Assembly: GCA_030160035.1 (NCBI GenBank) | Contig: BSNO01000003.1 | Location: 1,054,001 to 1,118,000, forward strand | Direction: 5' to 3' | Origin: Rhizobium albus | GTDB taxonomy: Bacteria; Pseudomonadota; Alphaproteobacteria; Rhizobiales; Rhizobiaceae | Length of the DNA: 64,000 nucleotides | Part shown: in pieces, positions 46,563 to 57,149 of the stretch | Position numbering within the stretch: position 1 is the first letter of the stretch | How the letters are laid out: the number at the start of each line of letters is the position of its first letter | The notes under the pieces: generated by a model | Database searches by the model: none | What the model saw: the letters and a program-made list of their open reading frames with translations, nothing else | What the model was told of the DNA's origin: nothing | Program-made: the position numbers and the translations under genes

Positions 46563-48695
46563 ATGAACGAAGCGAGCCCCATCACCGCCGGCCGGGTCAA
46601 GTCTGCGATCCGCATCGGCCATTCCGCCTGTCCCCACGACTGCCCGTCCACCTGTGCGCTCGAAGTCGAGCTTCTCGACAACGGCACCATCGGGCGCGTG
46701 CGCGGCGACCCGGCGAACTCCTACACGGCCGGCGTCATCTGCGCCAAGGTCGCGCGCTACGCCGAGCGCATCCATCACCCGGACCGCCTGTTGAAGCCGC
46801 TCCGGCGGATCGGGGCGAAGGGCGAGGGCCGCTGGCAGGAAATCGGTTTTGACGATGCGCTCGACATCGTCGCCGAGAAGTTCCTCGAAGCCGAAAGCCG
46901 GCACGGTGCCGAGGCCGTCTGGCCATATTTTTACGCCGGAACGATGGGCCTCGTTCAGCGCGATTCCATCAACCGGCTGCGCCACGCGCGCAATTATTCC
47001 GGTCAGTTCGATTCGATCTGCACCAACATGGCCTGGACCGGCTGGGTGATGGGAACCGGCCGGCTCGTCGGCCCCGACCCGCGCGAGATGGCGGTGTCCG
47101 ACTGCGTCGTGATCTGGGGCACCAACGCGGTCTCCACGCAGGTCAATGTGATGACCCACGCCGTGCGCGCCCGTAAGGAGCGCGGCGCCAAGATCGTCGT
47201 CGTCGACGTCTACGACAACCCGACGATGAAGCAGGCGGACGTCAAGCTGATCCTGAAGCCCGGCACGGATGGTGCGCTCGCCTGCGCGGTCATGCATGTG
47301 CTGTTCCGCGAAGGCCTTGCCGATCGCGCCTATCTGGAGCGCCACACCGACGACCCGGCCGGGCTTGAGCGGCACCTCGCCACCCGCACGCCGGAATGGG
47401 CTGCAGCGATCACCGGGCTCTCCGTTGCCGAAATCGAATCGTTCGCGCGGCTCGTCGGCACGACCAAGCGCACCTTCTTCCGACTGGGCTACGGCTTTAC
47501 CCGCTCGCGCAACGGCGCGGTCAACATGCACGCGGCCCTGTCGATCGCCGCCGTCACCGGCGCCTGGCAATATGAGGGGGGCGGTGCCTTCCATTCCAAC
47601 AGCGACATCTTCGGCCTCGACAAGACCGAGATCATGGGTCTCGATTTCAAGGACCACGGGGTGCGCGCACTCGACCAGTCGCAGATCGGCCGCGTCCTGA
47701 CGGGCGACGCCGAAGCACTGCGCAACGGCCCGCCGGTCACGGCCATGATCGTGCAGAACACAAATCCGGTGAACGTCGCGCCCGAGCAGCGCCTCGTCAA
47801 AGCTGGGTTTGCGCGCGACGATCTCTTCGTTGCCGTGCACGAGCACTTCATGACCGAGACGGCGGAGATGGCTGATATCGTGCTTCCCGCAACGATGTTC
47901 CTCGAACATGACGACATCTACCGCGGCGGGGGCCAGCAGCACATTCTGCTCGGACCGAAGCTCGTCGATGCCCCGGAAGGGCCGCGCACCAACCTCGAAG
48001 TGGTCTATGGCCTTGCCGAGCGACTGGGTGTTGCCGACCAGGTACAGACCGGACTCGATGCGCGAACGCTCATCGACAACATGCTGAAAAAAGGCGGAAA
48101 GATTGGCTTCGATGCTCTCCGGGACGAGAAGTGGATCGACTGCCAGCCGGACTTTGCCACCTCGCATTATCTGGACGGCTTTCACTGGCCGGACCGCAAG
48201 TTCCGGTTCAAGCCGGACTGGACGGGCACCATGGCTCCAAACCGGCCGCCGGCGACCGTCGGTTCGCTCGGGCCGCATGAGCGCCTGCCGGAGTTTCCGG
48301 ACCATGTCGACCTGATCGAAATCGCGGATGCCGCGCACCCGTTCCGTCTCGCCACGTCGCCGGCGCGCAACTTCCTGAACTCGACCTTTGCCGAGACCAA
48401 GGGATCGACGACGCGGGAGGGCCGGCCCTCGGTTCTGGTCCATCCGGACGACGCGGCCGATCTGGCGATCGAAGAGGGCGATGTTGTCCGTCTCGGCAAC
48501 GAGCGCGGCACCATCCGCCTTCATGCGCGCATCGATGCCGGCCTTAAGCGCGGCGTGCTCGTGGCGGAAGGCATCTGGCCGAACAAGGCGCATCTCGATG
48601 GCGAAGGCATCAATGTGCTTACGGGTGCCGATCCCGTTGCGCCATACGGCGGCGCCGCCTTCCACGACAATCACGTTTGGATGGAAAAGGCCTGA
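46563..48695 (+). CDS. molybdopterin-dependent oxidoreductase
   Basis: The protein has 710 residues from ATG at 46563, with GAGAAGG before it. C23, C27, C31 and C60 form an N-terminal [4Fe-4S] site (SACPHDCPSTC). The rest is the bis-MGD DMSO-reductase superfamily fold with IWGTNAVSTQVNVMTHAV and NPVNVAPEQ, and a C-terminal MopB dinucleotide-binding domain (about 590-700). There is no Tat signal, so it is cytoplasmic. No electron-transfer or membrane-anchor subunit genes lie next to it. The substrate is unknown; relatives are annotated variously as formate dehydrogenase-like or assimilatory enzymes. Confidence 0.9.
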   Translation: MNEASPITAGRVKSAIRIGHSACPHDCPSTCALEVELLDNGTIGRVRGDPANSYTAGVICAKVARYAERIHHPDRLLKPLRRIGAKGEGRWQEIGFDDALDIVAEKFLEAESRHGAEAVWPYFYAGTMGLVQRDSINRLRHARNYSGQFDSICTNMAWTGWVMGTGRLVGPDPREMAVSDCVVIWGTNAVSTQVNVMTHAVRARKERGAKIVVVDVYDNPTMKQADVKLILKPGTDGALACAVMHVLFREGLADRAYLERHTDDPAGLERHLATRTPEWAAAITGLSVAEIESFARLVGTTKRTFFRLGYGFTRSRNGAVNMHAALSIAAVTGAWQYEGGGAFHSNSDIFGLDKTEIMGLDFKDHGVRALDQSQIGRVLTGDAEALRNGPPVTAMIVQNTNPVNVAPEQRLVKAGFARDDLFVAVHEHFMTETAEMADIVLPATMFLEHDDIYRGGGQQHILLGPKLVDAPEGPRTNLEVVYGLAERLGVADQVQTGLDARTLIDNMLKKGGKIGFDALRDEKWIDCQPDFATSHYLDGFHWPDRKFRFKPDWTGTMAPNRPPATVGSLGPHERLPEFPDHVDLIEIADAAHPFRLATSPARNFLNSTFAETKGSTTREGRPSVLVHPDDAADLAIEEGDVVRLGNERGTIRLHARIDAGLKRGVLVAEGIWPNKAHLDGEGINVLTGADPVAPYGGAAFHDNHVWMEKA

Positions 48696-48707
48696 GGCCG
48701 GACCGGC

Positions 48708-49388
48708 CTAGCTGGTAGCGACTTCCAACGCCGGCGAGATCAGCATCGCCGGATCGTCGCTGCGCGGCGCACCGACCGTCTGGGTCTTGCCGCCTTCGTC
48801 AAGCCCAACGGCGCCTGTCGCGACCAGCCGAAGCGCATGGGCGTAAAGCCGATGTTCGGCCGCAAGCACGCGCCCGGCAAGCGTCTCGGCATCGTCCTGC
48901 GGGTAAACGGGCACCACCGCCTGCGCGATGATCGCACCTTCATCCATCCCTTCATTGACGAAATGGACAGTGCAGCCATGCACACGCACGCCGGCATCGA
49001 TTGCCCGCTGGTGGGTGTGGAGGCCGGGAAACAGCGGGAGCAGGGAAGGGTGGATGTTGAGGATGCGCCCCTCATGCGGCCGGATGAAGTCTGCCGAAAG
49101 CAGCCGCATGTAGCCTGCCATGCAGATCAGGTCCGGCTCGATCTCCGCAAGCGCTGCTAGGATCGCCGCCTCGTGGTCGGCCTTCGATCCATAGCTCTTT
49201 CGCGCGAACACGTGCGTCGGTATTCCCAAAGCCTCGGCCCTGGCGAGACCGCCAGCATCAGGCTTGTCGGAGATGACGGCGACTATCTCGGCTGGGAAGT
49301 CCGGGGCTTCACACGACTTTGCCAAGGCCAGCATGTTGGAGCCGCCGCCCGAAATGAAGGCGACGACGCGCTTGCGCGGCTCGCTCAT
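48708..49388 (-). CDS. purN: phosphoribosylglycinamide formyltransferase
   Basis: PurN transfers a formyl group from 10-formyltetrahydrofolate to GAR in purine synthesis. The 226-residue protein has the GAR-binding ISGGGSNM, the folate/catalytic residues N111 and H113 in [10 protein letters not shown], and D149 in [10 protein letters not shown]. Its ATG overlaps the purM stop in ATGA. It converges on the molybdenum enzyme gene with a 12-base gap and no terminator visible. Confidence 0.98.
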   Translation of the reverse strand: MSEPRKRVVAFISGGGSNMLALAKSCEAPDFPAEIVAVISDKPDAGGLARAEALGIPTHVFARKSYGSKADHEAAILAALAEIEPDLICMAGYMRLLSADFIRPHEGRILNIHPSLLPLFPGLHTHQRAIDAGVRVHGCTVHFVNEGMDEGAIIAQAVVPVYPQDDAETLAGRVLAAEHRLYAHALRLVATGAVGLDEGGKTQTVGAPRSDDPAMLISPALEVATS

Positions 49389-50461
49389 AGACCGAGCTTG
49401 CCCTTATAGATGACGCCTGCACCATCCCCGCTGCGTGCACGAAGGCGCCCGAGCGGCACGACGATCTCGTCTGCCTCCGTCAGGGACTGAATGACCTGTG
49501 CGGCTTTGTCTTCGGCAACGACCACGATCATGCCGATCCCACAATTGAAGGTGCGCAGCATCTCTTCAGGCGCGACGCCGCCTTCCTTGGCGAGCCAGGC
49601 GAAAAGCTCGGTGACCGGCACCTGATCGAGATCGATTTCGGCGGCAAGCGTCTTCGGCAGCACCCGCGGAATGTTTTCGGGAAATCCACCGCCGGTGATA
49701 TGGGCAAGGCCTTTGATTGCGCCGGTCTCGCGGATCGTCTTCAGGAGCGATTTCACATAGATGCGCGTCGGCGTTATCACCGCGTCGGCAAGCGTGATGC
49801 CTTCGCCGAAGGGAACGGGCGCCGTATAGGAGAGGCCCGACCGCTCCACGATGCGCCGCACCAGCGAATAACCGTTGGAGTGCAGCCCGGAGGAGGCGAG
49901 ACCGAGCACGATGTCGCCCTCCGCCATCTCGCCATGCGGCAGCAGCGTGCCGCGCTCCGCTGCACCGACAGCAAAGCCTGCGAGATCGTAGTCGCCCTTG
50001 GCGTACATGCCCGGCATTTCCGCCGTTTCGCCACCGATCAGCGCGCAGCCGGCCTGGCGGCAGCCTTCGGCGATGCCGCTGACGATCGCCGCACCCTGAT
50101 CCGGGTCGAGCTTGCCGGTCGCGAAATAGTCGAGGAAAAAGAGTGGCTCTGCACCCTGGACGACGAGGTCGTTGACACACATGGCGACGAGGTCGATTCC
50201 GACCGTTTCGTGCTTGCCGGTTTCGATCGCGACCTTCAGCTTCGTGCCGACGCCGTCATTTGCGGCCACCAGCACGGGGTCCGTAAAACCCGCTGCCTTC
50301 AGGTCGAAGAGACCGCCAAATCCGCCGATCTCTCCGTCCGCACCGGGCCGGCGCGTGGAGCGAACCATCGGCTTGATCTTCTCGACCATCGCATTGCCGG
50401 CATCGATGTCGACGCCCGCATCCGCATAGGTGAGCCCGTCCTGTTTCCCGGCCTCGGCCAT
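49385..50461 (-). CDS. purM: phosphoribosylformylglycinamidine cyclo-ligase
   Basis: PurM closes the imidazole ring to give AIR with ATP. From ATG at 50461 (CAGGAG 6 bases before) the protein has 358 residues; an in-frame extension of 17 residues is less likely. It starts [15 protein letters not shown] and has [40 protein letters not shown] and [15 protein letters not shown], all family blocks. It leads purM-purN. The 197 bases to the divergent phosphatidyltransferase gene hold no gene and probably contain both promoters. Confidence 0.98.
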   Translation of the reverse strand: MAEAGKQDGLTYADAGVDIDAGNAMVEKIKPMVRSTRRPGADGEIGGFGGLFDLKAAGFTDPVLVAANDGVGTKLKVAIETGKHETVGIDLVAMCVNDLVVQGAEPLFFLDYFATGKLDPDQGAAIVSGIAEGCRQAGCALIGGETAEMPGMYAKGDYDLAGFAVGAAERGTLLPHGEMAEGDIVLGLASSGLHSNGYSLVRRIVERSGLSYTAPVPFGEGITLADAVITPTRIYVKSLLKTIRETGAIKGLAHITGGGFPENIPRVLPKTLAAEIDLDQVPVTELFAWLAKEGGVAPEEMLRTFNCGIGMIVVVAEDKAAQVIQSLTEADEIVVPLGRLRARSGDGAGVIYKGKLGL

Positions 50462-50658
50462 GAGCGTCTCCTGATCAAGAAAGCTGTCCGCGATGGCGCG
50501 AGGAAATGCCATGCAGTCCCCGCAAAGGCAAGTTTGAGGGGTGGCGAAAGCCCTATAATCCGCAGAAGAGATCGAACAATGCGCTTGAAAGAGGCTTGGA
50601 GGCCATGAACTGTGCTACCCAGCTGAACGCAAGCCATCTGTTTTAAAGCCAAGGCCGC

Positions 50659-51192
50659 ATGACCATCCCCAACCTCATCACCGTCGCACGGCTGCTCTGT
50701 GTGCCGGCCCTGGTCTACGCAATGATCCTCGGCGAGCTGCAACTGGCGTTCGGCCTGTTCCTGGCTGCGGGAATTTCGGATGCGGTGGATGGCTTCATCG
50801 CGCGCCACTTCAACCAGCGTTCCGAACTCGGGACCTATCTGGACCCGATCGCCGACAAGCTGCTCCTCGTGTCGGTCTTCGTGATGCTGACCTGGCTTGC
50901 TGTGTTGCCGCTCTGGTTTCTGATATTGGTGGCGTCGCGTGACATCCTGATCGTCGCGGCCGTGCTTCTATCCTCACTGATGGCGCAGCCGGTGAAGGTG
51001 AGGCCGATCCTGGTTTCGAAGGCGACGACCGCGTTCCAGATCGCCCTGGCTCTGGTCGTACTCGGAGAACTGGCCTTTGATCTGAACCTCAGCGGCGTTG
51101 GCCACACGCTGCTGATCCTGACATCCGCCTTGACCGTCCTGTCCGCTGCGGCCTATCTCATTGACTGGCTGCGCCACATGTCCGACGACTGA
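50659..51192 (+). CDS. CDP-alcohol phosphatidyltransferase family protein
   Basis: The 177-residue membrane protein has about four to five hydrophobic segments and the CDP-alcohol phosphotransferase motif from SDAVDGFIARHFNQRS to GTYLDPIADK. It resembles PgsA but is a second copy; the pgsA at 38.4 kb lies in the usual place. It could make cardiolipin or another head group, so no symbol is given. It leads a plus-strand series with the AI-2E family permease, hdaA, ppk and ppx, an order I recall from other Rhizobiales. Confidence 0.85.
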   Translation: MTIPNLITVARLLCVPALVYAMILGELQLAFGLFLAAGISDAVDGFIARHFNQRSELGTYLDPIADKLLLVSVFVMLTWLAVLPLWFLILVASRDILIVAAVLLSSLMAQPVKVRPILVSKATTAFQIALALVVLGELAFDLNLSGVGHTLLILTSALTVLSAAAYLIDWLRHMSDD

Positions 51193-51301
51193 TGCGCGCC
51201 GCTGGACGAGGCCTCTGGACGCCTCGAAAAAGCGCCCATTTCAAAGTTGAAGGTCCAGCGTCCCGGTCTGACGGGGCAGTGTGGTTGCTGCGGAGACTGC
51301 C

Positions 51302-52435
51302 ATGACGTTCGTTTTCAACCAGTCTTCACTGCGCCGCCAGATCGTCTTCTGGCTCATCGCCCTTGCCGTGTTCATCGGTTTCATTTTTCTGTTCCGCAAC
51401 GTGCTCTTGCCGTTCGTCGCGGGCATGGCGCTCGCCTATTTTCTTGATCCTGTCGCCGATCGGCTTCAGAGATTGGGTCTGAGCCGGCTGATGGCGACGG
51501 TCGTCATTCTCTTGTCCTTCCTGCTCGTTTTCGTTCTGGTGCTGATCATCGTCATTCCGGTTCTGGTGGGCCAGGCGATGGAGTTCGGTCAGAGGCTTCC
51601 GGAATACATCACGCAGTTGCAGACGCTGATCACCACGGCCGACCAGGATCTGTTTCCCCCATGGGTCGAGGATCAGATCGCCAATTTGCGGGAAAGCTTC
51701 GCGGGCCTGCTTTCGCAGGGTGCGGGATTGGTCGGCACGCTGGTCGCGCAGATCTGGACCTCGTCCATGGCGCTGATCAACGTGCTGGCGCTTCTGGTCG
51801 TCACTCCGGTGGTGGCCTTCTACATGCTGCTCGACTGGGATCGCATGGTGGACAAGGTCGACAGCTGGGTGCCGCGCGACCACGTCGAGGACGTGCGCGA
51901 GATCGCGCGCGACATGGATCTGGCGATCGCGGGCTTCGTGCGCGGGCAGGGCACCGTCTGCATCATCCTCGGTCTCTTCTATGCCATCGGGCTCAGCATG
52001 GTGGGGCTGAACTTCGGCCTTCTGATCGGCATGTTCGCCGGTCTCATCAGCTTCATCCCTTATGTCGGCTCGCTGATCGGCCTCGTGCTGTCGATCGGCG
52101 TCGCGATCGTCCAGTTCTGGCCGGATTATTTCTGGGTGCTGACAGTGGCCGGCATCTTCTTTGCCGGACAGTTTCTTGAGGGCAACATTCTCCAGCCGAA
52201 GCTCGTCGGATCGTCCGTTGGTCTTCATCCCGTCTGGCTGATGTTTGCGCTGTTTGCGTTTGCATCGCTGTTCGGCTTTCTCGGAATGCTGATCGCGGTG
52301 CCCGCGGCGGCTGCAGTCGGTGTTCTGGTGCGCTTTGCCCTGAAGCGGTATCTTCAAAGCGATATGTTCGCGCCGTCGCTGACCGTTGAGAAGCCGACGC
52401 TCATCGAGCCGGGCCAGAGGCGCAAGCCGGAGTAG
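51302..52435 (+). CDS. AI-2E family transporter (PerM-like)
   Basis: The 377-residue protein has about seven to eight transmembrane segments. There are two at the start (about 15-60), one near 70-90, a soluble central segment with coiled character (about 95-210), and a C-terminal group with FIPYVGSLIGLVLSIG and a conserved GNILQPKLVGSSVGLHPVW block. Some family members export autoinducer-2 or ions, but most, like this one, are unassigned. Its stop is 3 bases before hdaA. ATG at 51302 is chosen over a GTG-type start 7 codons upstream. Confidence 0.9.
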   Translation: MTFVFNQSSLRRQIVFWLIALAVFIGFIFLFRNVLLPFVAGMALAYFLDPVADRLQRLGLSRLMATVVILLSFLLVFVLVLIIVIPVLVGQAMEFGQRLPEYITQLQTLITTADQDLFPPWVEDQIANLRESFAGLLSQGAGLVGTLVAQIWTSSMALINVLALLVVTPVVAFYMLLDWDRMVDKVDSWVPRDHVEDVREIARDMDLAIAGFVRGQGTVCIILGLFYAIGLSMVGLNFGLLIGMFAGLISFIPYVGSLIGLVLSIGVAIVQFWPDYFWVLTVAGIFFAGQFLEGNILQPKLVGSSVGLHPVWLMFALFAFASLFGFLGMLIAVPAAAAVGVLVRFALKRYLQSDMFAPSLTVEKPTLIEPGQRRKPE

Positions 52436-52438
52436 GCA

Positions 52439-53146
52439 ATGGCCAGACGCAATAGTCTCCAGACCGGACGCGCCGAGCAGTTGCCGCTTGAACTCGGCCA
52501 TGCCGCAGCGCGCGGGCGCGAGGATCTGATCGTTTCCGACCCGCTCAGCGCCGCCATCGCGCTGATCGACCGTTGGCCCGACTGGCCGTCGCCCGTCGTC
52601 ATCCTTTGCGGGCCTGCAGGCGCGGGAAAGACACACCTCGCCGAAATCTGGCGCGAGCGGGCCGATGCGTCCGTGCTCGATCTGGCCGACAGCACGTCAC
52701 GAGCCTTGGAGGCCGCCCGTACGCACCCGGTGATCCTCGAAGATGTCGACCGGAAGGCGATCGACGAGACGGCACTCTTCCACCTCATCAACGAGGTGCG
52801 ATCCGCCGGCAGCTTCCTGATGATGACGAGCCGGCTCTGGCCTGCCGCCTGGCCGGTCTCGCTGCCCGATCTCAAATCGCGGCTGAAGGCTGCCACGGTC
52901 GTCGAGATCGGCGGGCCCGACGACGGCCTTCTCGCCCAGGTGATCGTCAAACTGTTCGCCGACCGGCAGATCGCGATCGATCCCAAGGTGGTCGATTATC
53001 TGGTGGCGCGCATGGAGCGCTCCTTCGATGCCGCTTCTTGGCTCGTCGCCGAGATGGACAGGGTCGCCCTGTCGCGCCGTGTCCGCCTGACGACGAGCCT
53101 CGCGAGCGAGGTGCTGTCGAGATATCAGGACGATCGCCCCAGCTGA
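52439..53146 (+). CDS. hdaA: DnaA regulator HdaA (Hda homolog)
   Basis: HdaA promotes hydrolysis of DnaA-ATP after initiation (RIDA). The 235-residue protein is a short AAA+ DnaA-like module with a clamp-binding motif QLPLEL at 14-19, Walker A GPAGAGKTH at 58-66 and a lid region ending DYLVARMERSFDAASWLVAEMDRVAL. The clamp-binding motif shows it works at the replication fork. It lacks the DNA-binding domain of DnaA, as expected. It is 3 bases after the permease gene. Confidence 0.93.
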   Translation: MARRNSLQTGRAEQLPLELGHAAARGREDLIVSDPLSAAIALIDRWPDWPSPVVILCGPAGAGKTHLAEIWRERADASVLDLADSTSRALEAARTHPVILEDVDRKAIDETALFHLINEVRSAGSFLMMTSRLWPAAWPVSLPDLKSRLKAATVVEIGGPDDGLLAQVIVKLFADRQIAIDPKVVDYLVARMERSFDAASWLVAEMDRVALSRRVRLTTSLASEVLSRYQDDRPS

Positions 53147-53228
53147 TCAATTGGCCGAATGGCACTGTCATGCATTCTTCGCTAGATTTGGTTAGGTGCA
53201 CCGGAGAGGCCGGAACCGAAGAAAGCTG

Positions 53229-55472
53229 ATGTGCATGACCGACAAACAGGACAACGCTGCAATAGCAGAGCCACTCGCCGTTGAGGCTCCGAAACGCGAG
53301 CGGGATGAGACGCCCGCGACCAGCCTGGATCCCGAGCTGTTCGAAAGCCCCAGCCGGTTCGTCAATCGCGAGTTCTCCTGGCTCCAGTTCAATCGCCGCG
53401 TCCTGCTGGAAACAAAAAATCTCGCCCATCCGCTTCTGGAGCGTGTGCGGTTTCTCTCGATTTCCGCCGCCAATCTGGACGAATTCTTCATGGTGCGCGT
53501 GGCCGGGCTGGAAGGTCAGGTTCGCGAAGGTATCGCCACGCGCTCGCCCGACGGTCTGACACCGGCCGAACAGCTCGACATGATCCTGGCGGAGGTCGGC
53601 AAGCTGCAGATGGAGCAGCAGGCATCGCTTGCCGATCTGCAAAACTATCTGGCGAAGGAAGACATCCACATCGTCCGCCCGGATCGGCTTGAAGCCGATG
53701 ACAGGCCCTGGCTCGAAGACGAGTTCCTGCGTTCGATCTTCCCGGTTCTGACGCCGCTGTCGATCGATCCGGCGCATCCTTTCCCGTTCATTCCCAATCT
53801 TGGCTTCTCGATCGGTTTGCAGTTGGTGAGCAAGACCGGCCGCGATCCCATGACGGCGTTGCTGCGTATCCCGACGGCGCTCGACCGCTTCATTCGCTTG
53901 CCGGATCAGGGCACGCGCATCCGTTACATCACCATGGAAGATGTCATCGGCCTCTTCATCGGCCGGCTCTTCCCCGGCTACGAAGTGAAAGGCTCCGGCA
54001 CGTTCCGCATCATCCGCGACAGCGATATCGAAGTGGAGGAAGAGGCCGAAGATCTTGTTCGACTTTTTGAAAGCGCGCTGAAGCGCCGTCGCCGTGGCTC
54101 GGTCATCCGCATCGAATTCGATAACGACATGCCGCGATCCCTGCGCCAGTTCGTTATCGACGAACTGAACGTTCCAGAAAACCGCGTTGCACTTCTGCCA
54201 GGCTTCCTGGCGCTGAACACCATCTCCGAGATCGTCAAGGCGCCTCGCGACGATCTGCGCTTCGAACCGTACAACGCCCGCTTCCCTGAACGCGTGCGCG
54301 ACCATGCCGGCGACTGCCTGGCAGCGATCCGCGAGAAGGACCTCGTCATCCACCATCCGTACGAATCGTTCGACGTCGTCGCACAGTTCCTTTTCCAGGC
54401 CGCTCGCGACCCGAACGTTCTTGCCATCAAGCAAACGCTCTACCGGACGTCGAACGACAGTCCGATCGTGCGCGCCTTGATCGACGCTGCCGATGCCGGA
54501 AAGTCGGTGACGGCGCTTGTCGAACTGAAGGCGCGTTTCGACGAGGAGGCGAATATTCGCTGGGCCCGGGATCTGGAGCGCGCCGGCGTTCAGGTGGTCT
54601 TCGGCTTCATCGAGCTGAAGACGCATGCCAAGATGTCGCTGGTCGTGCGCCGTGAGGAGAAGGGGTTGGTCAGCTACTGCCATCTCGGTACGGGCAACTA
54701 TCACCCGGTCACGGCCAAAATTTATACGGATCTTTCCTTCTTCACCTGCAACCCGGCGATCGCCAAGGACGTCGCGAATGTCTTCAATTTCATCACCGGC
54801 TATGGTGAGCCGGAGGGTGACATGAAGCTCGCGGTTTCGCCGCTGACGCTGCGCCAGCGCATTTTGAGCCACATCGAAGGCGAGATCGCTCACGCAAGTG
54901 CTGGAAGACCGGCTGCCATCTGGATGAAGATGAACGCGCTCGTCGATCCGGAGATCATCGACGCGCTTTACCGGGCGAGCCAGACTGGCGTTGAAGTCGA
55001 TCTGGTGATCCGCGGCATCTGCTGCCTGCGCCCGGGCGTGCCTGGCTTGTCCGAACGCATCCGCGTGAAATCGATCATCGGACGCTTCCTGGAGCACAGC
55101 CGCATCTTCTGTTTCGGCAATGGCGATGGCCTGCCGTCGGAACGCGCACTCGTCTATATCGGATCGGCAGACATGATGCCGCGCAATCTGGATCGGCGCG
55201 TCGAGACGCTCGTGCCGTTGACGAACAAGACCGTGCATGAACAGGTTCTGTCACAAATTATGCTCGGCAACCTTATTGATAACCAGCAGAGCTACAAGAT
55301 ATTGGAGGATGGGACGTCCAGCCGACAGGAGGCGCGTCCCGGCGAAGAGCCGTTCAATGCGCAGGTCTATTTCATGACGAACCCCAGCCTGTCCGGCCGA
55401 GGAGAAGCCCTGAACTCCAGCGCCCCGAAGCTGATAGCCGGTTGGATTTCCGGCAAGAAAAGCAGAAGCTAA
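53229..55472 (+). CDS. ppk: polyphosphate kinase 1
   Basis: PPK1 makes polyphosphate from ATP. The protein has 747 residues from ATG at 53229, with GAAGAAAG before it; another ATG two codons on is equally good. The N-terminal domain starts [12 protein letters not shown], followed by the head domain, and two PLD-like catalytic domains with [42 protein letters not shown] and [15 protein letters not shown]. The histidine of KTHAK is one of the autophosphorylation candidates. ppx starts 8 bases after the stop, so synthesis and breakdown of polyphosphate are coupled. Confidence 0.97.
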   Translation: MCMTDKQDNAAIAEPLAVEAPKRERDETPATSLDPELFESPSRFVNREFSWLQFNRRVLLETKNLAHPLLERVRFLSISAANLDEFFMVRVAGLEGQVREGIATRSPDGLTPAEQLDMILAEVGKLQMEQQASLADLQNYLAKEDIHIVRPDRLEADDRPWLEDEFLRSIFPVLTPLSIDPAHPFPFIPNLGFSIGLQLVSKTGRDPMTALLRIPTALDRFIRLPDQGTRIRYITMEDVIGLFIGRLFPGYEVKGSGTFRIIRDSDIEVEEEAEDLVRLFESALKRRRRGSVIRIEFDNDMPRSLRQFVIDELNVPENRVALLPGFLALNTISEIVKAPRDDLRFEPYNARFPERVRDHAGDCLAAIREKDLVIHHPYESFDVVAQFLFQAARDPNVLAIKQTLYRTSNDSPIVRALIDAADAGKSVTALVELKARFDEEANIRWARDLERAGVQVVFGFIELKTHAKMSLVVRREEKGLVSYCHLGTGNYHPVTAKIYTDLSFFTCNPAIAKDVANVFNFITGYGEPEGDMKLAVSPLTLRQRILSHIEGEIAHASAGRPAAIWMKMNALVDPEIIDALYRASQTGVEVDLVIRGICCLRPGVPGLSERIRVKSIIGRFLEHSRIFCFGNGDGLPSERALVYIGSADMMPRNLDRRVETLVPLTNKTVHEQVLSQIMLGNLIDNQQSYKILEDGTSSRQEARPGEEPFNAQVYFMTNPSLSGRGEALNSSAPKLIAGWISGKKSRS

Positions 55473-55480
55473 AATATTGC

Positions 55481-57001
55481 ATGGTTGAATCCGAAGCGCG
55501 TGGCCGTTTGCCCGGCATTCACCCGATATCGGTCATCGATATCGGGTCGAACTCTGTGCGTCTGGTTGTTTACGAAGGTCTTAGCCGCTCACCGACCGTC
55601 CTCTTCAACGAGAAGGTTCTCTGCGGGTTGGGTCGAGGCTTGGCTGAAACCGGCCGGATGGAAGAGACCGGTGTTGAGCGGGCGATTTATGCGCTGCGCC
55701 GCTTTCGCGCCCTATCGGATCAGGCACGCGCGACCCGCATGCATGTGCTGGCGACTGCCGCTGCCCGCGAGGCTGAAAACGGACCGGAATTCGTCAAGCG
55801 CGCCGAAGCGACGCTCGGCACCTCGATCCGCATCCTGACGGGCGAGGAAGAAGCGCTTTTCTCTGCATACGGCATCATTTCCGGCTTCCATGCGCCGGAC
55901 GGCATCGCCGGCGATCTTGGCGGCGGTTCGCTGGAACTCGTCGACATCGTTGGCAACGAGATCAGCCGCGGCATGACTCTGCCGCTCGGCGGGCTGCGGC
56001 TCGCCGATACCGCGCACAGCAATCTCGATGAAGCGGCCGCGATCGCAAAGCAGCAGATCGCGCGGGCGGATATGCTGACAGCCGGCCGCGACCGCACCTT
56101 CTACTGCGTTGGCGGCACGTGGCGAAACATTGCTCGTCTCCACATGGAAGCCACCGGTTACCCTCTGCACATGATGCAGAATTACGAGATCCCGTACGAC
56201 ACCGCGATGGCATTCCTGGACGCCATCGTTTCCGGCAAGCTTGCCAAGGATGATGCGATGCGGGTGGTCTCCAAGAGCCGCCGCGCGCTGCTGCCCTACG
56301 GCGCCGTGACGCTCAAGGAAACGATCGAGCGGATGAAGCCGAAGACGGTCTGCTTCTCGGCTCTGGGCGTGCGGGAAGGGTATCTCTTTTCTCTGCTGAG
56401 CGAAGAGGAGAGGGCCCGGGATCCGCTTCTGACCGCTGCCCATGAACTCGCCGTGCTTCGCGCGCGTTCGCCCGAACATGCCCGCGAGCTTGCCGACTGG
56501 ACGGGCGAGATCTTCTCGGTATTCGGCGTGGAAGAAACGCCGGAAGAAAGCCGTTACCGGCAGGCGGCCTGCCTCATGGCCGACATTTCCTGGCGCGCCC
56601 ATCCCGATTACCGCGGCCTGCAGGCGCTCAACATCATCGCCCATGGCTCCTTCACCGGCATCACCCATGCCGGCCGGGCCTATATCGCGCTTGCCAATTA
56701 TTACCGCTTCGAAGGCCTGAACGACGACGGCGCGACGAGCCCGCTGGCAGCGATCGCGACTCCTCGGCTGCTGGAATGCGCCAAACTGCTCGGCGGCCTG
56801 CTGCGCGTGCTTTACCTCTTTTCCGCGTCGATGCCGGGCGCGGTTCGGCGTCTATCGGTCGAAAAGGGGGAGGGGGAAAACGCGCTCGTCTTCGTGGTAC
56901 CGGCCGACATGGCACGCTTCGAAGGAGAGCGGCTCGAAGGCCGGCTGCAACAGCTCGCCAAACTCACCGGCCGCGATCTGAGCTTCCGGTTCTGTCACTG
57001 A
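55481..57001 (+). CDS. ppx: exopolyphosphatase / GppA family phosphatase
   Basis: From ATG at 55481 the protein has 506 residues. The ASKHA ATPase fold is marked by VIDIGSNSVRLVVYEG near 18-33, the GEEEALFSAYG block, and GDLGGGSLELVDI. The C-terminal half is an HD-type helical domain (INIIAHGSFTGITHAGRAYIALA). PPX releases phosphate from polyphosphate; GppA enzymes also act on pppGpp and the two are hard to tell apart. Location after ppk favours PPX. Confidence 0.95.
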   Translation: MVESEARGRLPGIHPISVIDIGSNSVRLVVYEGLSRSPTVLFNEKVLCGLGRGLAETGRMEETGVERAIYALRRFRALSDQARATRMHVLATAAAREAENGPEFVKRAEATLGTSIRILTGEEEALFSAYGIISGFHAPDGIAGDLGGGSLELVDIVGNEISRGMTLPLGGLRLADTAHSNLDEAAAIAKQQIARADMLTAGRDRTFYCVGGTWRNIARLHMEATGYPLHMMQNYEIPYDTAMAFLDAIVSGKLAKDDAMRVVSKSRRALLPYGAVTLKETIERMKPKTVCFSALGVREGYLFSLLSEEERARDPLLTAAHELAVLRARSPEHARELADWTGEIFSVFGVEETPEESRYRQAACLMADISWRAHPDYRGLQALNIIAHGSFTGITHAGRAYIALANYYRFEGLNDDGATSPLAAIATPRLLECAKLLGGLLRVLYLFSASMPGAVRRLSVEKGEGENALVFVVPADMARFEGERLEGRLQQLAKLTGRDLSFRFCH

Positions 57002-57038
57002 CGATCTGAACGCGGAGGTAATAAAGCGGCCGAACGGA

Positions 57039-57149
57039 TCAATTCGTCGGCTTGCGATCGCTCAGGACAACCAGCAGATAGCCGAACAGACCAGCGGCGA
57101 TGAAGAGCGACGGGACGCCAAGGACGAGATAAAGCTCAAGACTAGTCAT
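57039..57149 (-). CDS. 36-residue single-span membrane protein
   Basis: The protein is only 36 residues: MTSLELYLVL start, one hydrophobic helix (about 5-29) and the basic tail SDRKPTN. Its ATG overlaps the stop of the upstream 79-residue gene in ATGA. The context of an overlap and a continuous rnd operon makes it a real small membrane protein, but it has no known family that I recognise. Confidence 0.6.
   Translation of the reverse strand: MTSLELYLVLGVPSLFIAAGLFGYLLVVLSDRKPTN

Noticed and set aside
46491-48674. 727-residue minus-strand frame
   Set aside because: Antisense of the molybdopterin oxidoreductase; no motif or start signal.
52947-55238. 763-residue minus-strand frame
   Set aside because: It is antisense to ppk and hdaA, which have full family motifs; the antisense peptide has none.
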